NCBI GenBank assembly: GCA_964551315.1
Contig: CAZKCM010000015.1
Location: 8,807-72,806, forward strand
Direction: 5' to 3'
DNA: 64,000 nt
From: Virgifigura sp964551315
GTDB taxonomy: Bacteria > Pseudomonadota > Alphaproteobacteria > Dongiales > Dongiaceae
In this document: positions 44,135 to 52,433 of the stretch, in pieces
How positions within the stretch are numbered: position 1 is the stretch's first letter
How the letters are laid out: every line of letters begins with the position of its first letter
Notes under the pieces: generated by a model
The model's input: the letters and a program-made list of their open reading frames with translations, nothing else
Database searches by the model: none
Told to the model about the DNA's origin: nothing
Translations under genes and position numbers: made by a program

Positions 44135-45607
44135 ATGACCGATTTGGAGGCTTTCGTAAGCGCGCCGGGTCGCGACGAGCTCGTCAAGCAGGTCCGGGAG
44201 AAAATTAACGAGCTGGGCGTCACCTACATCTACTTCCAGTTCATCTCCGCGACCGGCCGCATCATGGGCAAGGGCGCCCCGGCCGACCACTGGGAGCGGT
44301 TCGCGGAGAAGGGCTTCCAGCTCGTCTACGGGTCGACCGCGAATCTCTTCATCGACCGCCACAACCGCTACATCGGCTATGGCCCGGAGGCCTGGGAGCT
44401 CGTCGGCATCCCCGAGCCGGAGACCTTCGTGCAGCTTCCCTGGGACAAGCGGATGGCGCGCGTCTTCTGCACCCTGTTCCGGGGGCGCGAGCACCCCGAG
44501 GACCCCGGGGCGTTCCTGACGGCCGACTGCCGCGGCAACCTCCGCCGGATCCACGACGAGTTCCAGAAGAAGCACGGCGGGCTGCATCTGCGCGCCGGCA
44601 CCGAGCCGGAGATGATGTGGCTGAAGCGGGGCGAGGACGGCAAGCCGGCGGGCGGGTTCAGCAAGCCGTTCTGCTACCACATCGACCAGTTCGAATCGCT
44701 GCGCCCCGCCTTCATGAAGGTGATCGAGTACGCCCGCGCCATGGGGCTCGACATCATCCAGGGGGACCACGAGGACGCGCCGGGCCAGCTCGAGCTGAAC
44801 TTCACCTTCGACGAGGTTCTGCGCAACGCGGACCGGCTGACGACCTACCGGCAGATCTGCGCCCAGGTGGCGCGCGAGAACAACCTCATCGCCTGCTTCA
44901 TGTCCAAGCCGTTCATGCACGTCTCGGCGTCCGCCTGCCACACCAACATCTCCCTTTGGCGGGGCGGCGAGAACGCGGTCAAGGCGCTCGGGAACGATCC
45001 GCTGCCGGGGATGGCGGGGCCCTTCACCTACGTCGAGGGCGGCGAGAACACCTTCATGCCCGACACGGACAATCCGCGGTTGCCGGGGACAATCGGCCTT
45101 TACGCCCTGGGCGGGCTGCTTGAGCATCAGCGCGGCCTCACCGCGCTCGGCTGCTCGACGGTCAATTCCTATCGCCGGCTGCTTGACACCGGGTTCTGGG
45201 CGCCGGTCTACGCCAGCTGGGGCTATCAGAACCGGACGACGGCCATCCGCAACTCGGCGCCCGGGCGGTTCGAGTACAAGACGGTCGACTCCTCGCACAA
45301 TCCGTATCTGCTCAGCGCGGGCCTGCTGAAGGCGATGGACGACGGGATCACCCGCAGGCTCGACCCCGGGCCGGCGGAGCAGCGCAACATCTACGACGTC
45401 ATGGAGGAAGTCAAAGAGAAGTACACCAAGCTTCCGGTTTCGCTGGGCGAAGCGCTGGACGCGCTGGACGAGGACGAAATCGTCCGGTCCGCGCTGCCGG
45501 GCGAAATGTACACGGTCTTCATGCATTACAAGCGAGACGAGTGGGAGAAGTTCCTGTCCACCGTGACCGAGTGGGACATGGAGATGTATCTCGACTGCCT
45601 GCCCTGA
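44135..45607 (+). CDS. glutamine-synthetase-like gamma-glutamyl-amine ligase, first amine module
   Basis: 490 residues, a GS-family protein distinct from GlnA and longer than GmaS (435 here). Kept GS elements: the metal glutamates in AGTEPEMMW and HEDAPGQLELNF, the ATP/glutamate histidine in ACHTNISLW, the loop STVNSYRRL, the arginine of YQNRTTAIR and EYKTVDSSHNPYLLSAG. It should use ATP to join glutamate's gamma-carboxyl to ammonia or an amine. ATG 44135 has GGGAG about 12 bases upstream. Followed 31 bases later by mgs-type genes, it is probably the ligase of the parallel module; the amine may differ from methylamine because the sequence is far from GmaS. Confidence 0.8.
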   Translation: MTDLEAFVSAPGRDELVKQVREKINELGVTYIYFQFISATGRIMGKGAPADHWERFAEKGFQLVYGSTANLFIDRHNRYIGYGPEAWELVGIPEPETFVQLPWDKRMARVFCTLFRGREHPEDPGAFLTADCRGNLRRIHDEFQKKHGGLHLRAGTEPEMMWLKRGEDGKPAGGFSKPFCYHIDQFESLRPAFMKVIEYARAMGLDIIQGDHEDAPGQLELNFTFDEVLRNADRLTTYRQICAQVARENNLIACFMSKPFMHVSASACHTNISLWRGGENAVKALGNDPLPGMAGPFTYVEGGENTFMPDTDNPRLPGTIGLYALGGLLEHQRGLTALGCSTVNSYRRLLDTGFWAPVYASWGYQNRTTAIRNSAPGRFEYKTVDSSHNPYLLSAGLLKAMDDGITRRLDPGPAEQRNIYDVMEEVKEKYTKLPVSLGEALDALDEDEIVRSALPGEMYTVFMHYKRDEWEKFLSTVTEWDMEMYLDCLP

Positions 45608-45638
45608 GCAGGCCCCGTCGACCAGAAGGAGAGACGCT

Positions 45639-46580
45639 ATGTGCGGAATTGCCGGGCTGATACATCGGGGCAAGGCCGGCGACATCGGCCGGGAGATGAC
45701 CTCGATGCTGTTGTCCCTCAAGCACCGGGGGCCCGATTCGACCGGCTTCGCGCTCTACGGCACGCCGAAGGGCGACGAGCTGGTGCTGCGGTTCAAGGTG
45801 GCCGAGCAGGAGGACATGCGGAAGGGCTTCCGCATCCACCAGGAGGTCAAGGATCGCAAGGCGGAGGTGGACCGGCGGCTGGCCGAGCTCGGAGCCAGGA
45901 TCCTCGAGCAGGAGGCGGCGACGGAATACGCCTTCCGCTACCGGATCGCCTACGGCGGCGACCGGCGCAAGCTGGCCGACTACGTCGAAGACGTGGACGG
46001 GGCGGAGATCCTGTCGCTCGGCCATGGGCTGGAGCTGATCAAGGATCTCGGCGACGCGACGCGGGTGGCCGATCAGTACGGCCTGTCGGGGTTCGTCGGC
46101 ACGCACGCCATCGGCCACACCCGCATGGCGACGGAGTCGGACGTCGACATTCGCTCGGCCCACCCCTACTGGGCCTATCCGTTCGCCGACGTGTCGGTGG
46201 TCCACAACGGGCAGCTCACGAACTACTGGGGCAAGCGGCGCGAGCTCGAGCGCCGCGGCCATCGGTTCATGTCGAACTGCGACTCGGAGCTCATCGCCGT
46301 CTACCTCGCCGACAAGATGGAGCAGGGGGCGACGCTCGAGGACGCCATGCGGGACTCGATCGGCGAACTCGACGGCGTCTTCACCTATCTTGTCGCCACC
46401 GCCGACAGCCTGGGGATGGCCAAGGACACGATGGCGGCCAAGCCGATGGTGCTCTACGAGAGCGACGATTTCATCGGCCTCGCCTCGGAAGAGGTGGCGA
46501 TCCGCAGCGTATTCCCCCACGAGATCGACACCTTCGATCCCTACGAAGGCGAGGTCCGCGTTTGGAAGAGCCAGGCATGA
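45639..46580 (+). CDS. class II glutamine amidotransferase subunit, MgsA/GlxB-like (first module)
   Basis: 313 residues. Starts MCGIAGLIHRG, so Cys2 becomes the N-terminal nucleophile after Met removal. Conserved glutaminase features follow: HRGPDSTGFALYG, GHTRMATESD, VVHNGQLTN and NCDSELIAVYLA. The subunit would cleave the gamma-glutamyl amide and pass the amine to the synthase subunit. ATG 45639 has GGAGAG at 7 bases. It overlaps the next gene by 4 bases (ATGA), exactly as in the second mgs set. Confidence 0.85.
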   Translation: MCGIAGLIHRGKAGDIGREMTSMLLSLKHRGPDSTGFALYGTPKGDELVLRFKVAEQEDMRKGFRIHQEVKDRKAEVDRRLAELGARILEQEAATEYAFRYRIAYGGDRRKLADYVEDVDGAEILSLGHGLELIKDLGDATRVADQYGLSGFVGTHAIGHTRMATESDVDIRSAHPYWAYPFADVSVVHNGQLTNYWGKRRELERRGHRFMSNCDSELIAVYLADKMEQGATLEDAMRDSIGELDGVFTYLVATADSLGMAKDTMAAKPMVLYESDDFIGLASEEVAIRSVFPHEIDTFDPYEGEVRVWKSQA

Positions 46581-47410
46581 AACAGCACATTTCTCATGAA
46601 ATGGGGATGCACACCGAGCAGCTCGCCGGTCGCACCCAGCAGCGCTTCTTCTCGCCCGAGGAGGAGGAGAACTTCTTCTACCCCGGGTCGTACGAGGTCG
46701 ACTTCAACAAGCGCGCCGAATTCGACGCCGGCCCGCTCACCGCGACCCAGATCAACCTGAAGCTCCGCGAGCTGATGAGCGAGGGCTACGGCACGATCGT
46801 GATGAAGAATCCGGGCGCCAAGCACGGCGTCGCGGTCGGCATCCTGAACCGCCTGCAGCTCTACATCGAGGGCAGCCTGGGCTACTTCGGCTGCGGCCTG
46901 ATCGACGGGCCCAACGTCCGGATCAAGGGGCGGGTCGGCTGGTCCTGCGCCGAGAACATGATGGCGGGGACCGTGGTCGTCGAGAAGAACGCCGGCTCGA
47001 CCTTCGGCGCGGCCCTGCGCGGCGGCGATCTCGTCTGCATGGGCGACGTCGGCGCCCGCACCGGCATCGACATGAAGGGCGGAACCATCATCGTCGGCGG
47101 CCGGACCGGGGCGTTCTCCGGCTTCATGATGCAGCGCGGGCGCATGATCATCCTCGGCGACGCCGGGATCAACCTCGGCGATTCCATGTACGACGGCACG
47201 ATCTATGTCGGCGGCAAGATCGCCGGCCTCGGCGTCGACGCGGTCCCCGGCGAGATGACCGATCTCGACGTCGCCTGGCTCAAGCGCAAGCTGCGCCTCT
47301 ACGGCCTCGAGGCCCCGAACGGCGTCGAGAACATGACGAAGATCGTCGCCGGCAAGCAGCTGTGGAACTACGACAATCTCGAGCCCGCCGAGAAGAAGAT
47401 CGTGCTCTGA
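46577..47410 (+). CDS. GXGXG-domain subunit, MgsB/GlxC-like (first module)
   Basis: 277 residues. The C-terminal 200 residues are the right-handed beta-helix GXGXG domain of glutamate synthase (VRIKGRVGWSCAENMMAGTV, GARTGIDMKGGTIIVGGRTG, DAGINLGDSMYDGTIYVGG). Compared with the 227-residue copy at 59506 it has about 45 extra N-terminal residues. The domain is structural, linking the amidotransferase and FMN subunits. Translationally coupled to the upstream gene. Confidence 0.85.
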   Translation: MKQHISHEMGMHTEQLAGRTQQRFFSPEEEENFFYPGSYEVDFNKRAEFDAGPLTATQINLKLRELMSEGYGTIVMKNPGAKHGVAVGILNRLQLYIEGSLGYFGCGLIDGPNVRIKGRVGWSCAENMMAGTVVVEKNAGSTFGAALRGGDLVCMGDVGARTGIDMKGGTIIVGGRTGAFSGFMMQRGRMIILGDAGINLGDSMYDGTIYVGGKIAGLGVDAVPGEMTDLDVAWLKRKLRLYGLEAPNGVENMTKIVAGKQLWNYDNLEPAEKKIVL

Positions 47411-47436
47411 GGCTCGCAGGAAAGGAACGGACAGTC

Positions 47437-48816
47437 ATGGCGAAAGAAAAGAAGGCCCCCGCGCCGGAGCCCGTGGCCAAGAAGCCGAAACGCAACACCA
47501 GCCTGCTCGGCCGGAGCTTCATCTTCCAGCGCGAGGTCATCGACGACATCCACATCAAGGCCGAGCTCGGCCGCTACCGGATGCGCGGCTTCTCGCTCTT
47601 CAAGAAGATCCCGACCTGGGACGACCTCACCTTTTTGCCGGGCACGCTGACCCGCTTCGTCATCGAAGGCTACCGCGAGAAGTGCCTGACGAAGACCGTC
47701 ATCGGCCCCAGGGCGAAGCGGCCGCTCGAGCTCGACATTCCGATCTACATCACCGGCATGAGCTTCGGGGCGCTGAGCTACGAGGCGAAGATCGCGCTGG
47801 CGCGCGGCGCCACGATGGCGGGCACCGCGACCTGCTCGGGCGAGGGCGGCATGATCCCCGACGAGCGGCGCTTCTCGTCGAAGTGGTTCTATCAGTGCAT
47901 TCAGTCGCGTTACGGCTTCAACCCGCATCACCTGCAGCTCGCCGACGGCGTCGAGTTCTTCATCGGCCAGGGCTGCAAGGTGGGGCTCGGCGGGCATCTG
48001 ATGGGCCAGAAGGTGACCGACCAGGTGGCCGAAATGCGATCGCTGCCGGCCGGCATCGACCAGCGCTCGCCGGCCCGGCACCCGGACTGGCTCGGCCCGG
48101 ACGACCTCGCCCTCAAGATCAACGAGATCCGCGAGGCGACGAACTGGGAGGTGCCGATCCAGCTCAAGCTGGGGGCGGCGCGCGTCTACGACGACGTCCG
48201 CATGGCGGCGAAGACCGATCCGGACAGCATCTACATCGACGGCATGGAGGGCAGCACGGGGGCGGGCCCGCACCTGGCCACCGAGGAAACCGGCGTGCCC
48301 GGCATCGCGGCGATTCGCCAGGCGCGCAAGGCGCTCGACGACGTCGGCAAGTCGGGCGAGATCTCGCTCGTCTACGCCGGCGGGATCCGCAACGGCGCCG
48401 ACGTGGCGAAGGCCCTGGCGCTCGGCGCCGACGCGGTCGCCATCGGCCACTCGGCGCTGATGGCGCTCAACTGCAACAAGGACATCCCCGAGGCGGACTA
48501 CGAGGCGGAGGTCGGCGTCGAGGCCGGCGACTGCTACCATTGCCACACCGGGCGGTGCCCGGTCGGGGTGGCGACGCAGGATCCGGAGCTGCGCCGGCGG
48601 CTCGATCCCGACGAGGCGGCGGAGCGCGTCTACAACTTCCTGCATTGCCTCACCATCGAATGCCAGATGATGGCGCGGGCCTGCGGCAAGACCAACGTGC
48701 ACTCGCTCGAGCCCGAGGACCTCGCCGCCCTGACGATGGAGGCCTCGGCGCTCGCCATGGTCCCGCTGGCCGGCTCGCAGTACACGGTCGGCCGACCCGA
48801 TATGCATCGTTACTAG
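47437..48816 (+). CDS. FMN-binding glutamate-synthase-like subunit, MgsC/GlxD-like (first module)
   Basis: 459 residues. FMN barrel of the GltB central domain: YITGMSFGALSYEAKIALAR, GEGGMIPDERR, DQRSPARHPDW, IYIDGMEGSTGAGP, VYAGGIRNGADVAKALALG. The iron-sulfur cysteines are C366, C369 and C374 in CYHCHTGRCPVGVATQ. It would reductively aminate 2-oxoglutarate with the amine released by the amidotransferase subunit, making an N-substituted glutamate. ATG 47437 has AAGGA about 10 bases upstream. A 71-bp stretch is almost identical to the second copy at 60252 although the proteins differ widely elsewhere. Confidence 0.85.
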   Translation: MAKEKKAPAPEPVAKKPKRNTSLLGRSFIFQREVIDDIHIKAELGRYRMRGFSLFKKIPTWDDLTFLPGTLTRFVIEGYREKCLTKTVIGPRAKRPLELDIPIYITGMSFGALSYEAKIALARGATMAGTATCSGEGGMIPDERRFSSKWFYQCIQSRYGFNPHHLQLADGVEFFIGQGCKVGLGGHLMGQKVTDQVAEMRSLPAGIDQRSPARHPDWLGPDDLALKINEIREATNWEVPIQLKLGAARVYDDVRMAAKTDPDSIYIDGMEGSTGAGPHLATEETGVPGIAAIRQARKALDDVGKSGEISLVYAGGIRNGADVAKALALGADAVAIGHSALMALNCNKDIPEADYEAEVGVEAGDCYHCHTGRCPVGVATQDPELRRRLDPDEAAERVYNFLHCLTIECQMMARACGKTNVHSLEPEDLAALTMEASALAMVPLAGSQYTVGRPDMHRY

Positions 48817-48827
48817 GAGGGCGTCTC

Positions 48828-49247
48828 ATGGCAATGAACAAGGCTGCGCCAACCCAGCCGAAGCCCGTCGCGGACATCGATCACCACATCAAATCCGATG
48901 GCCTCGACACGGAGCGCGAGAAGGAGATCGGGCAGCACATCGGCTATCGCTACGACGTCAACCTGGTGCCCGATTACGATCGCCTCACGCCCTTTCTGAA
49001 GAAGTACATCGAGCTGATGGGGTGGGAGGACCTCAACTGGCTCGAGGACGTCCACCTGGGCTACGAGGAGGGCCGCGCGGCGGTGTTCGACCGGAACATC
49101 AACGGTTGGGTAACGGTACCGGACGACATGGAGCTGCCCGACAACCAGCAGGATCGCGACATGCTGGCGCGGGAACTGCTGATCAAGTTCCAGATGTCCA
49201 AGCGCCACCCGCTGGTGGAGCTCAAGAAGGCCTACAAGAAGTTTTGA
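48828..49247 (+). CDS. unknown 139-aa protein at the end of the first amine operon
   Basis: 139 residues, charged and soluble. It begins MAMNKAAPTQPKPVADIDHH and contains an aromatic-acidic core (PFLKKYIELMGWEDLNWLED) and a lysine-rich C-terminus (ELKKAYKKF). No known motif, signal peptide or helix bundle is recognised. The strong ribosome site TAGGAGG and 11-base spacing after the FMN subunit show it belongs to the operon. It may be an accessory or fourth subunit of the synthase. A terminator follows directly. Confidence 0.75.
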   Translation: MAMNKAAPTQPKPVADIDHHIKSDGLDTEREKEIGQHIGYRYDVNLVPDYDRLTPFLKKYIELMGWEDLNWLEDVHLGYEEGRAAVFDRNINGWVTVPDDMELPDNQQDRDMLARELLIKFQMSKRHPLVELKKAYKKF

Positions 49248-49255
49248 GCGGCGGT

Positions 49256-49290
49256 GAACGGGCGGGTCAAAGGATCCGCCCGTTCATTCT
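49256..49290 (+). terminator. rho-independent terminator of the first amine operon
   Basis: A 10-bp perfect stem (GAACGGGCGG / CCGCCCGTTC) with a 10-base loop, followed by ATTCTT, begins 8 bases after the stop of the 139-residue gene. It lies ahead of the convergent 197-residue gene and could serve both strands. Confidence 0.75.
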
Positions 49291-49310
49291 TGAATAAGGA
49301 GTTTGGCTGT

Positions 49311-49904
49311 TTAGTCGGTCACGAAGCTCGATGCGCGCGGCCAGTCTGGCGCGAAGGCCAGAACCCGGATCCCGGCGGGGATGTTCGGATTATAGAGACG
49401 GTTGTGCCAATAGGTGGCTTGATAGAATTGATCGTTCTCGACCAGTTCGTCGATCGCGCAGGGTATCCTGTAGCCTTTACTGAACTGTGAGAATTCGAGA
49501 ACGCATCGGCCTTCGGTGAGAAGGCGGTCGACCAGCGGCAGTCCGGGCCCGAAGAGCGCCGTCATGACGTCGCTGAACTCGCGGGGCCGCTGAAAGTAGT
49601 TGGAGGCCAGGATCTGCAACGCCTTGTCGTAACGCTCGATCGGGTCGTGGGTCTTCAAGACCTCGTAGCGGAACCGCCGGGTGCTGTTCTCCGGATCCCG
49701 AGGCACGATCAGAACCGTGATGGCGGAGGCGATCTCTTCGCCGCCCTGGGTCGTGACCCGCGGCCGCATCCCGGAGGTCGGGCGGCCGGCGTAGTCGCGC
49801 ACCGCGAGCTGACGCAGCCGGCACTGCCAGCCGATGAACTCGTCCCGCAACGCGGCCGCAGCCGGTTCGAGCAAGATCACCTTGTCAGGCGTATCGTCGG
49901 TCAT
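49311..49904 (-). CDS. unknown 197-aa protein, convergent with the first amine operon
   Basis: 197 residues, soluble, mixed alpha/beta. Recognisable stretches are FIGWQCRLRQLAVRDYAGRP and IPCAIDELVENDQFYQATYW, followed by HNRLYNPNIPAG. No family is recognised and no catalytic pattern is clear. ATG 49904 has AAAGGAG 9 bases upstream, a good site. It sits between the mgs-type operon and the Amt gene, on the opposite strand, which hints at a role in the same system (regulation or sensing), but this rests on position only. Confidence 0.7.
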   Translation of the reverse strand: MTDDTPDKVILLEPAAAALRDEFIGWQCRLRQLAVRDYAGRPTSGMRPRVTTQGGEEIASAITVLIVPRDPENSTRRFRYEVLKTHDPIERYDKALQILASNYFQRPREFSDVMTALFGPGLPLVDRLLTEGRCVLEFSQFSKGYRIPCAIDELVENDQFYQATYWHNRLYNPNIPAGIRVLAFAPDWPRASSFVTD

Positions 49905-50477
49905 CGTCGGCGCTCCTTTATCGACCGTCTGAATGACGCATCTTGTGGGAACTTTAGCCATATTGGAGCCTGGACGAAAGTTACCGTCCGTTCTTCGGAC
50001 GGTTTCTCATCTTTATCTTTTTGCCCGCTTCGCCTATCATTCAAAAACCGTTCCTGGGGGGAATCTGGAATGGAGCGGGACCAAAAACAAGTGTCGACGG
50101 CACCGCAGACGAGGAGACTCTGTCGNNNNNNNNNNNNNNNNNNNNNNNNNNNNNNNNNNNNNNNNNNNNNNNNNNNNNNNNNNNNNNNNNNNNNNNNNNN
50201 NNNNNNNNNNNNNNNNNNNNNNNNNGAGACTCTGTCGGCATCGCCCTCCGATCGTCCCGGCGGCGTGGACTGCGGCAGCGAACGATATGCGGCCGCAGCC
50301 CGCGATGCCGCCGGATCGTCTCAACTCCAGCAGTCGGGGCGCTAGCCACCGCGGGAAGGAGGCCCGGCACTGAAGGACTGAATCGCAACAAAGGCTGAAC
50401 CGGTCCGGCTTTGGCGGCTGCGCTGTGCCCGCTGCCGGCCCAACTATAACCAAGTCCTTAAAAAAATGGGGGACGGA
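49905..50477. other. intergenic region before the Amt gene, with assembly gap
   Basis: No gene is seen. It contains the promoter side of the 197-residue gene (AT-rich near 49960-50045), the N gap, and the leader of the Amt gene. The last 20 bases before the Amt start are A-rich (CCTTAAAAAA). Confidence 0.5.
50126..50225. other. assembly gap of 100 N
   Basis: Exactly 100 N with GAGACTCTGTCG on both sides (50114-50125 and 50226-50237). The contig ends probably overlap by these 12 bases, so no sequence or only a short piece may be missing. Confidence 0.95.
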
Positions 50478-51839
50478 ATGGATAGTGATATTGGCGCTCT
50501 GACGATCATATTCACCGAGTTCTACTACTGGGTGACGGTCGTCTTCATGTTCCTGATCCATGTCGGCTTCTGCATGTACGAGGTGGGGGCCTCGCGGACC
50601 AAGAACATGATGCACACCCTGATGAAGAACACGATGGTGATCCCGCTGGTCACCATTACCTTCTTCTTCTTCGGTTGGTGGATTTACTGGGCATTCCCCA
50701 ACGGGATTCCCTTCATCACCGGCGAGGTTCCCGAAGCGGCCGCCGCCAACACGGCCTGGTCCGAGCTCATGGCGCCCAACATGCAGGATCGGATCACCGG
50801 CGTGTTCTGGGCGGCGTTCCTGCTGTTCTCCTGGACCGCAGCCTCGATCGTATCTGGCGCAGTGATCGAACGCATCCGGTCCGGCGCGTTCTGGCTCGTC
50901 GCGGTGATGGTCGGGTCGGTGACCTGGATCATCGATGCCGCCTGGGGCTGGCATGCCGACGGCTGGATGGTTCGGGTTCTCGGCTATCACGATGCTTATG
51001 CCTCCGGGGTCATCCATGCCATTGCCGGCGGCGCCGCGTTGGCCGTGCTGATCAATCTCGGCCCGCGCATCGGCAAGTTCCGGGCCGACGGGACGCCGCG
51101 GAACATCGTTCCGCACAACCCATGGCTGGTGACGGTGGGGCTGTTCCTTATCTACACCGGGTTCTGGGGCTTCTACGTCGCCTGCAACATTCCGATCTGG
51201 GATGTCCAGAGCGGCGACGGCGTATTCTACTCGGCGACGAACATCTATCTTGCGCCGACGACGCTGTCGGGCATCACGCTCAACTTCCTGATGTCTCTGT
51301 CAGGCGGGTTGATGGCCGCGTATATCGTGTCCCGCGGCGACGCGTTCTGGACCTATTCCGGCGGTCTGGCGGGCATCATCGGCGCCTCGGCCGGCAACGA
51401 CCTGTATCACCCGATCCAGGCGATGCTGATCGGCGCGCTGGTGGCGACGATCGCCTACAAGATGCACTACTGGGTGGAGCGGCGGTTCAAGATCGACGAC
51501 GCGGTCGGGGCCGTGGCCGTTCACGGCTATGCCGGCTTCCTCGGCGTGGTGATTGCCGGCTTCATGCTGTGGGGTTATCCGTCCTCGCCGAATCCGGAGT
51601 TCGCCTCGATCTCGCCCTGGGGCAACTTCATCGGCGCGATCATCATGTTCTTCGTTCTGGGCTTCGTTCCCGCTTATGTCCTGTCGGCATTCCTGAAGGG
51701 GCTGGGGGCGCTTCGGATCCCGCGCGAGATCGAACTCGTCGGTCTCGACCTTTCCGAATATGCCGGCCGGTACATGAGCGAGGAAGACGTGAAGAACGCC
51801 GAGCTGGAAGAAGCGCGCGGCGCCGGTTTTGTCCGATAA
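50478..51839 (+). CDS. amtB: ammonium/methylammonium transporter, Amt family
   Basis: 453 residues from ATG 50478, which has GGGGGA just upstream; an ATG 12 bases earlier (50466) lacks a ribosome site. About eleven membrane helices. The twin-histidine pore residues are present: H180 in GVIHAIAGG and H349 in AVHGYAGF; periplasmic aromatic residues (FLIHVGFCMYEVG, ASRTKNMMHTLMKN) match the family. The sequence departs clearly from AmtB linked to glnK, and no glnK adjoins it. Its place between two amine modules suggests it may carry methylammonium. A small one-helix protein follows in the same operon. Confidence 0.85.
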   Translation: MDSDIGALTIIFTEFYYWVTVVFMFLIHVGFCMYEVGASRTKNMMHTLMKNTMVIPLVTITFFFFGWWIYWAFPNGIPFITGEVPEAAAANTAWSELMAPNMQDRITGVFWAAFLLFSWTAASIVSGAVIERIRSGAFWLVAVMVGSVTWIIDAAWGWHADGWMVRVLGYHDAYASGVIHAIAGGAALAVLINLGPRIGKFRADGTPRNIVPHNPWLVTVGLFLIYTGFWGFYVACNIPIWDVQSGDGVFYSATNIYLAPTTLSGITLNFLMSLSGGLMAAYIVSRGDAFWTYSGGLAGIIGASAGNDLYHPIQAMLIGALVATIAYKMHYWVERRFKIDDAVGAVAVHGYAGFLGVVIAGFMLWGYPSSPNPEFASISPWGNFIGAIIMFFVLGFVPAYVLSAFLKGLGALRIPREIELVGLDLSEYAGRYMSEEDVKNAELEEARGAGFVR

Positions 51840-51857
51840 GTCTGGGAGGAACGAACC

Positions 51858-52094
51858 ATGAGCACCGGAAACATCGTCGATTGGACGGGCAACATGGCCG
51901 ATATCGGTCCCCTCTATCCGTTTGTCGGGTCGGAGGGGCTGTTGTTCGTCCTAGGCATGGCCTTCTGGATCGGCTGGCACGTCTGGCAGATCCGGATGGA
52001 GAATGCAAACTATCGTGATGACAGCGAAACCCTGAGGCAGAACAACAACATGGATAAGGCGTTGCGCGGAGAGCGGGTGCTTCGACCCCTGTGA
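51858..52094 (+). CDS. small one-helix membrane protein linked to the Amt gene
   Basis: 78 residues with a single membrane helix (about 27-47, SEGLLFVLGMAFWIGWHVWQ) followed by a polar C-terminal tail (MENANYRDDSETLRQNNN). ATG 51858 has GGGAGGA at 8 bases and lies 18 bases after the Amt stop. I do not recognise the family; an accessory subunit of the transporter is the natural guess. A terminator follows. Confidence 0.75.
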   Translation: MSTGNIVDWTGNMADIGPLYPFVGSEGLLFVLGMAFWIGWHVWQIRMENANYRDDSETLRQNNNMDKALRGERVLRPL

Positions 52095-52433
52095 TCCGAG
52101 CGCGCTGAACTGACGTGACGCCGCCCGACCCGTGACGACGGGTGAGGCGGGCATTGGGGCGGGGGCCGGCGGCAATCGGCGCCCGCCCCGTTCATTGACG
52201 TCAGCGGGCGCCAATCGCCGTCGGATTCGCGTCGGCGCCGCGCCACAAAATGTCGCATGGTAGGAAAAAATCTTGCCTGTGAAGAAACAAAACGATAGCT
52301 TGCGCAGTGGAGCTAATCGGGCCTTTGCCGCGGTCGAGCGGCGGTCCGCAGGCTCCGGTTTCTGAAGCCGAAGCGCTCGGCCGTCGACGCGCGGAGCATG
52401 GCCGGGATGCTCGCCGGAATGTCAGGGATAGGG
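52095..52433. other. intergenic region between the Amt operon and mgdA
   Basis: It holds the Amt-operon terminator at 52156 and, further on, an A-rich stretch. AGG at 52262-52264 and TTGC at 52273-52276 have the 12-base spacing of a sigma-54 -24/-12 promoter, but the bases between fit the consensus poorly. The mgd promoter should be here. In-frame ATGs at 52398 and 52419 lie upstream of the chosen mgdA start. Confidence 0.4.
52156..52196 (+). terminator. rho-independent terminator of the Amt operon
   Basis: An outer 8-bp stem GGGGCGGG / CCCGCCCC (52156-52163, 52182-52189) with an inner CCG/CGG pair set, followed by GTTCATT. It begins 62 bases after the small membrane gene. Confidence 0.65.

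Noticed and set aside
47437..48816. Housekeeping glutamate synthase (gltB) split in pieces
   Set aside because: The three GltB domains are on separate genes in the order amidotransferase, GXGXG, FMN, which is the mgs/glx arrangement; no gltD is adjacent.
52262..52277. Sigma-54 promoter before mgdA
   Set aside because: The spacing of GG and GC is right, but the bases between fit the consensus poorly, so it is only mentioned in the intergenic entry.
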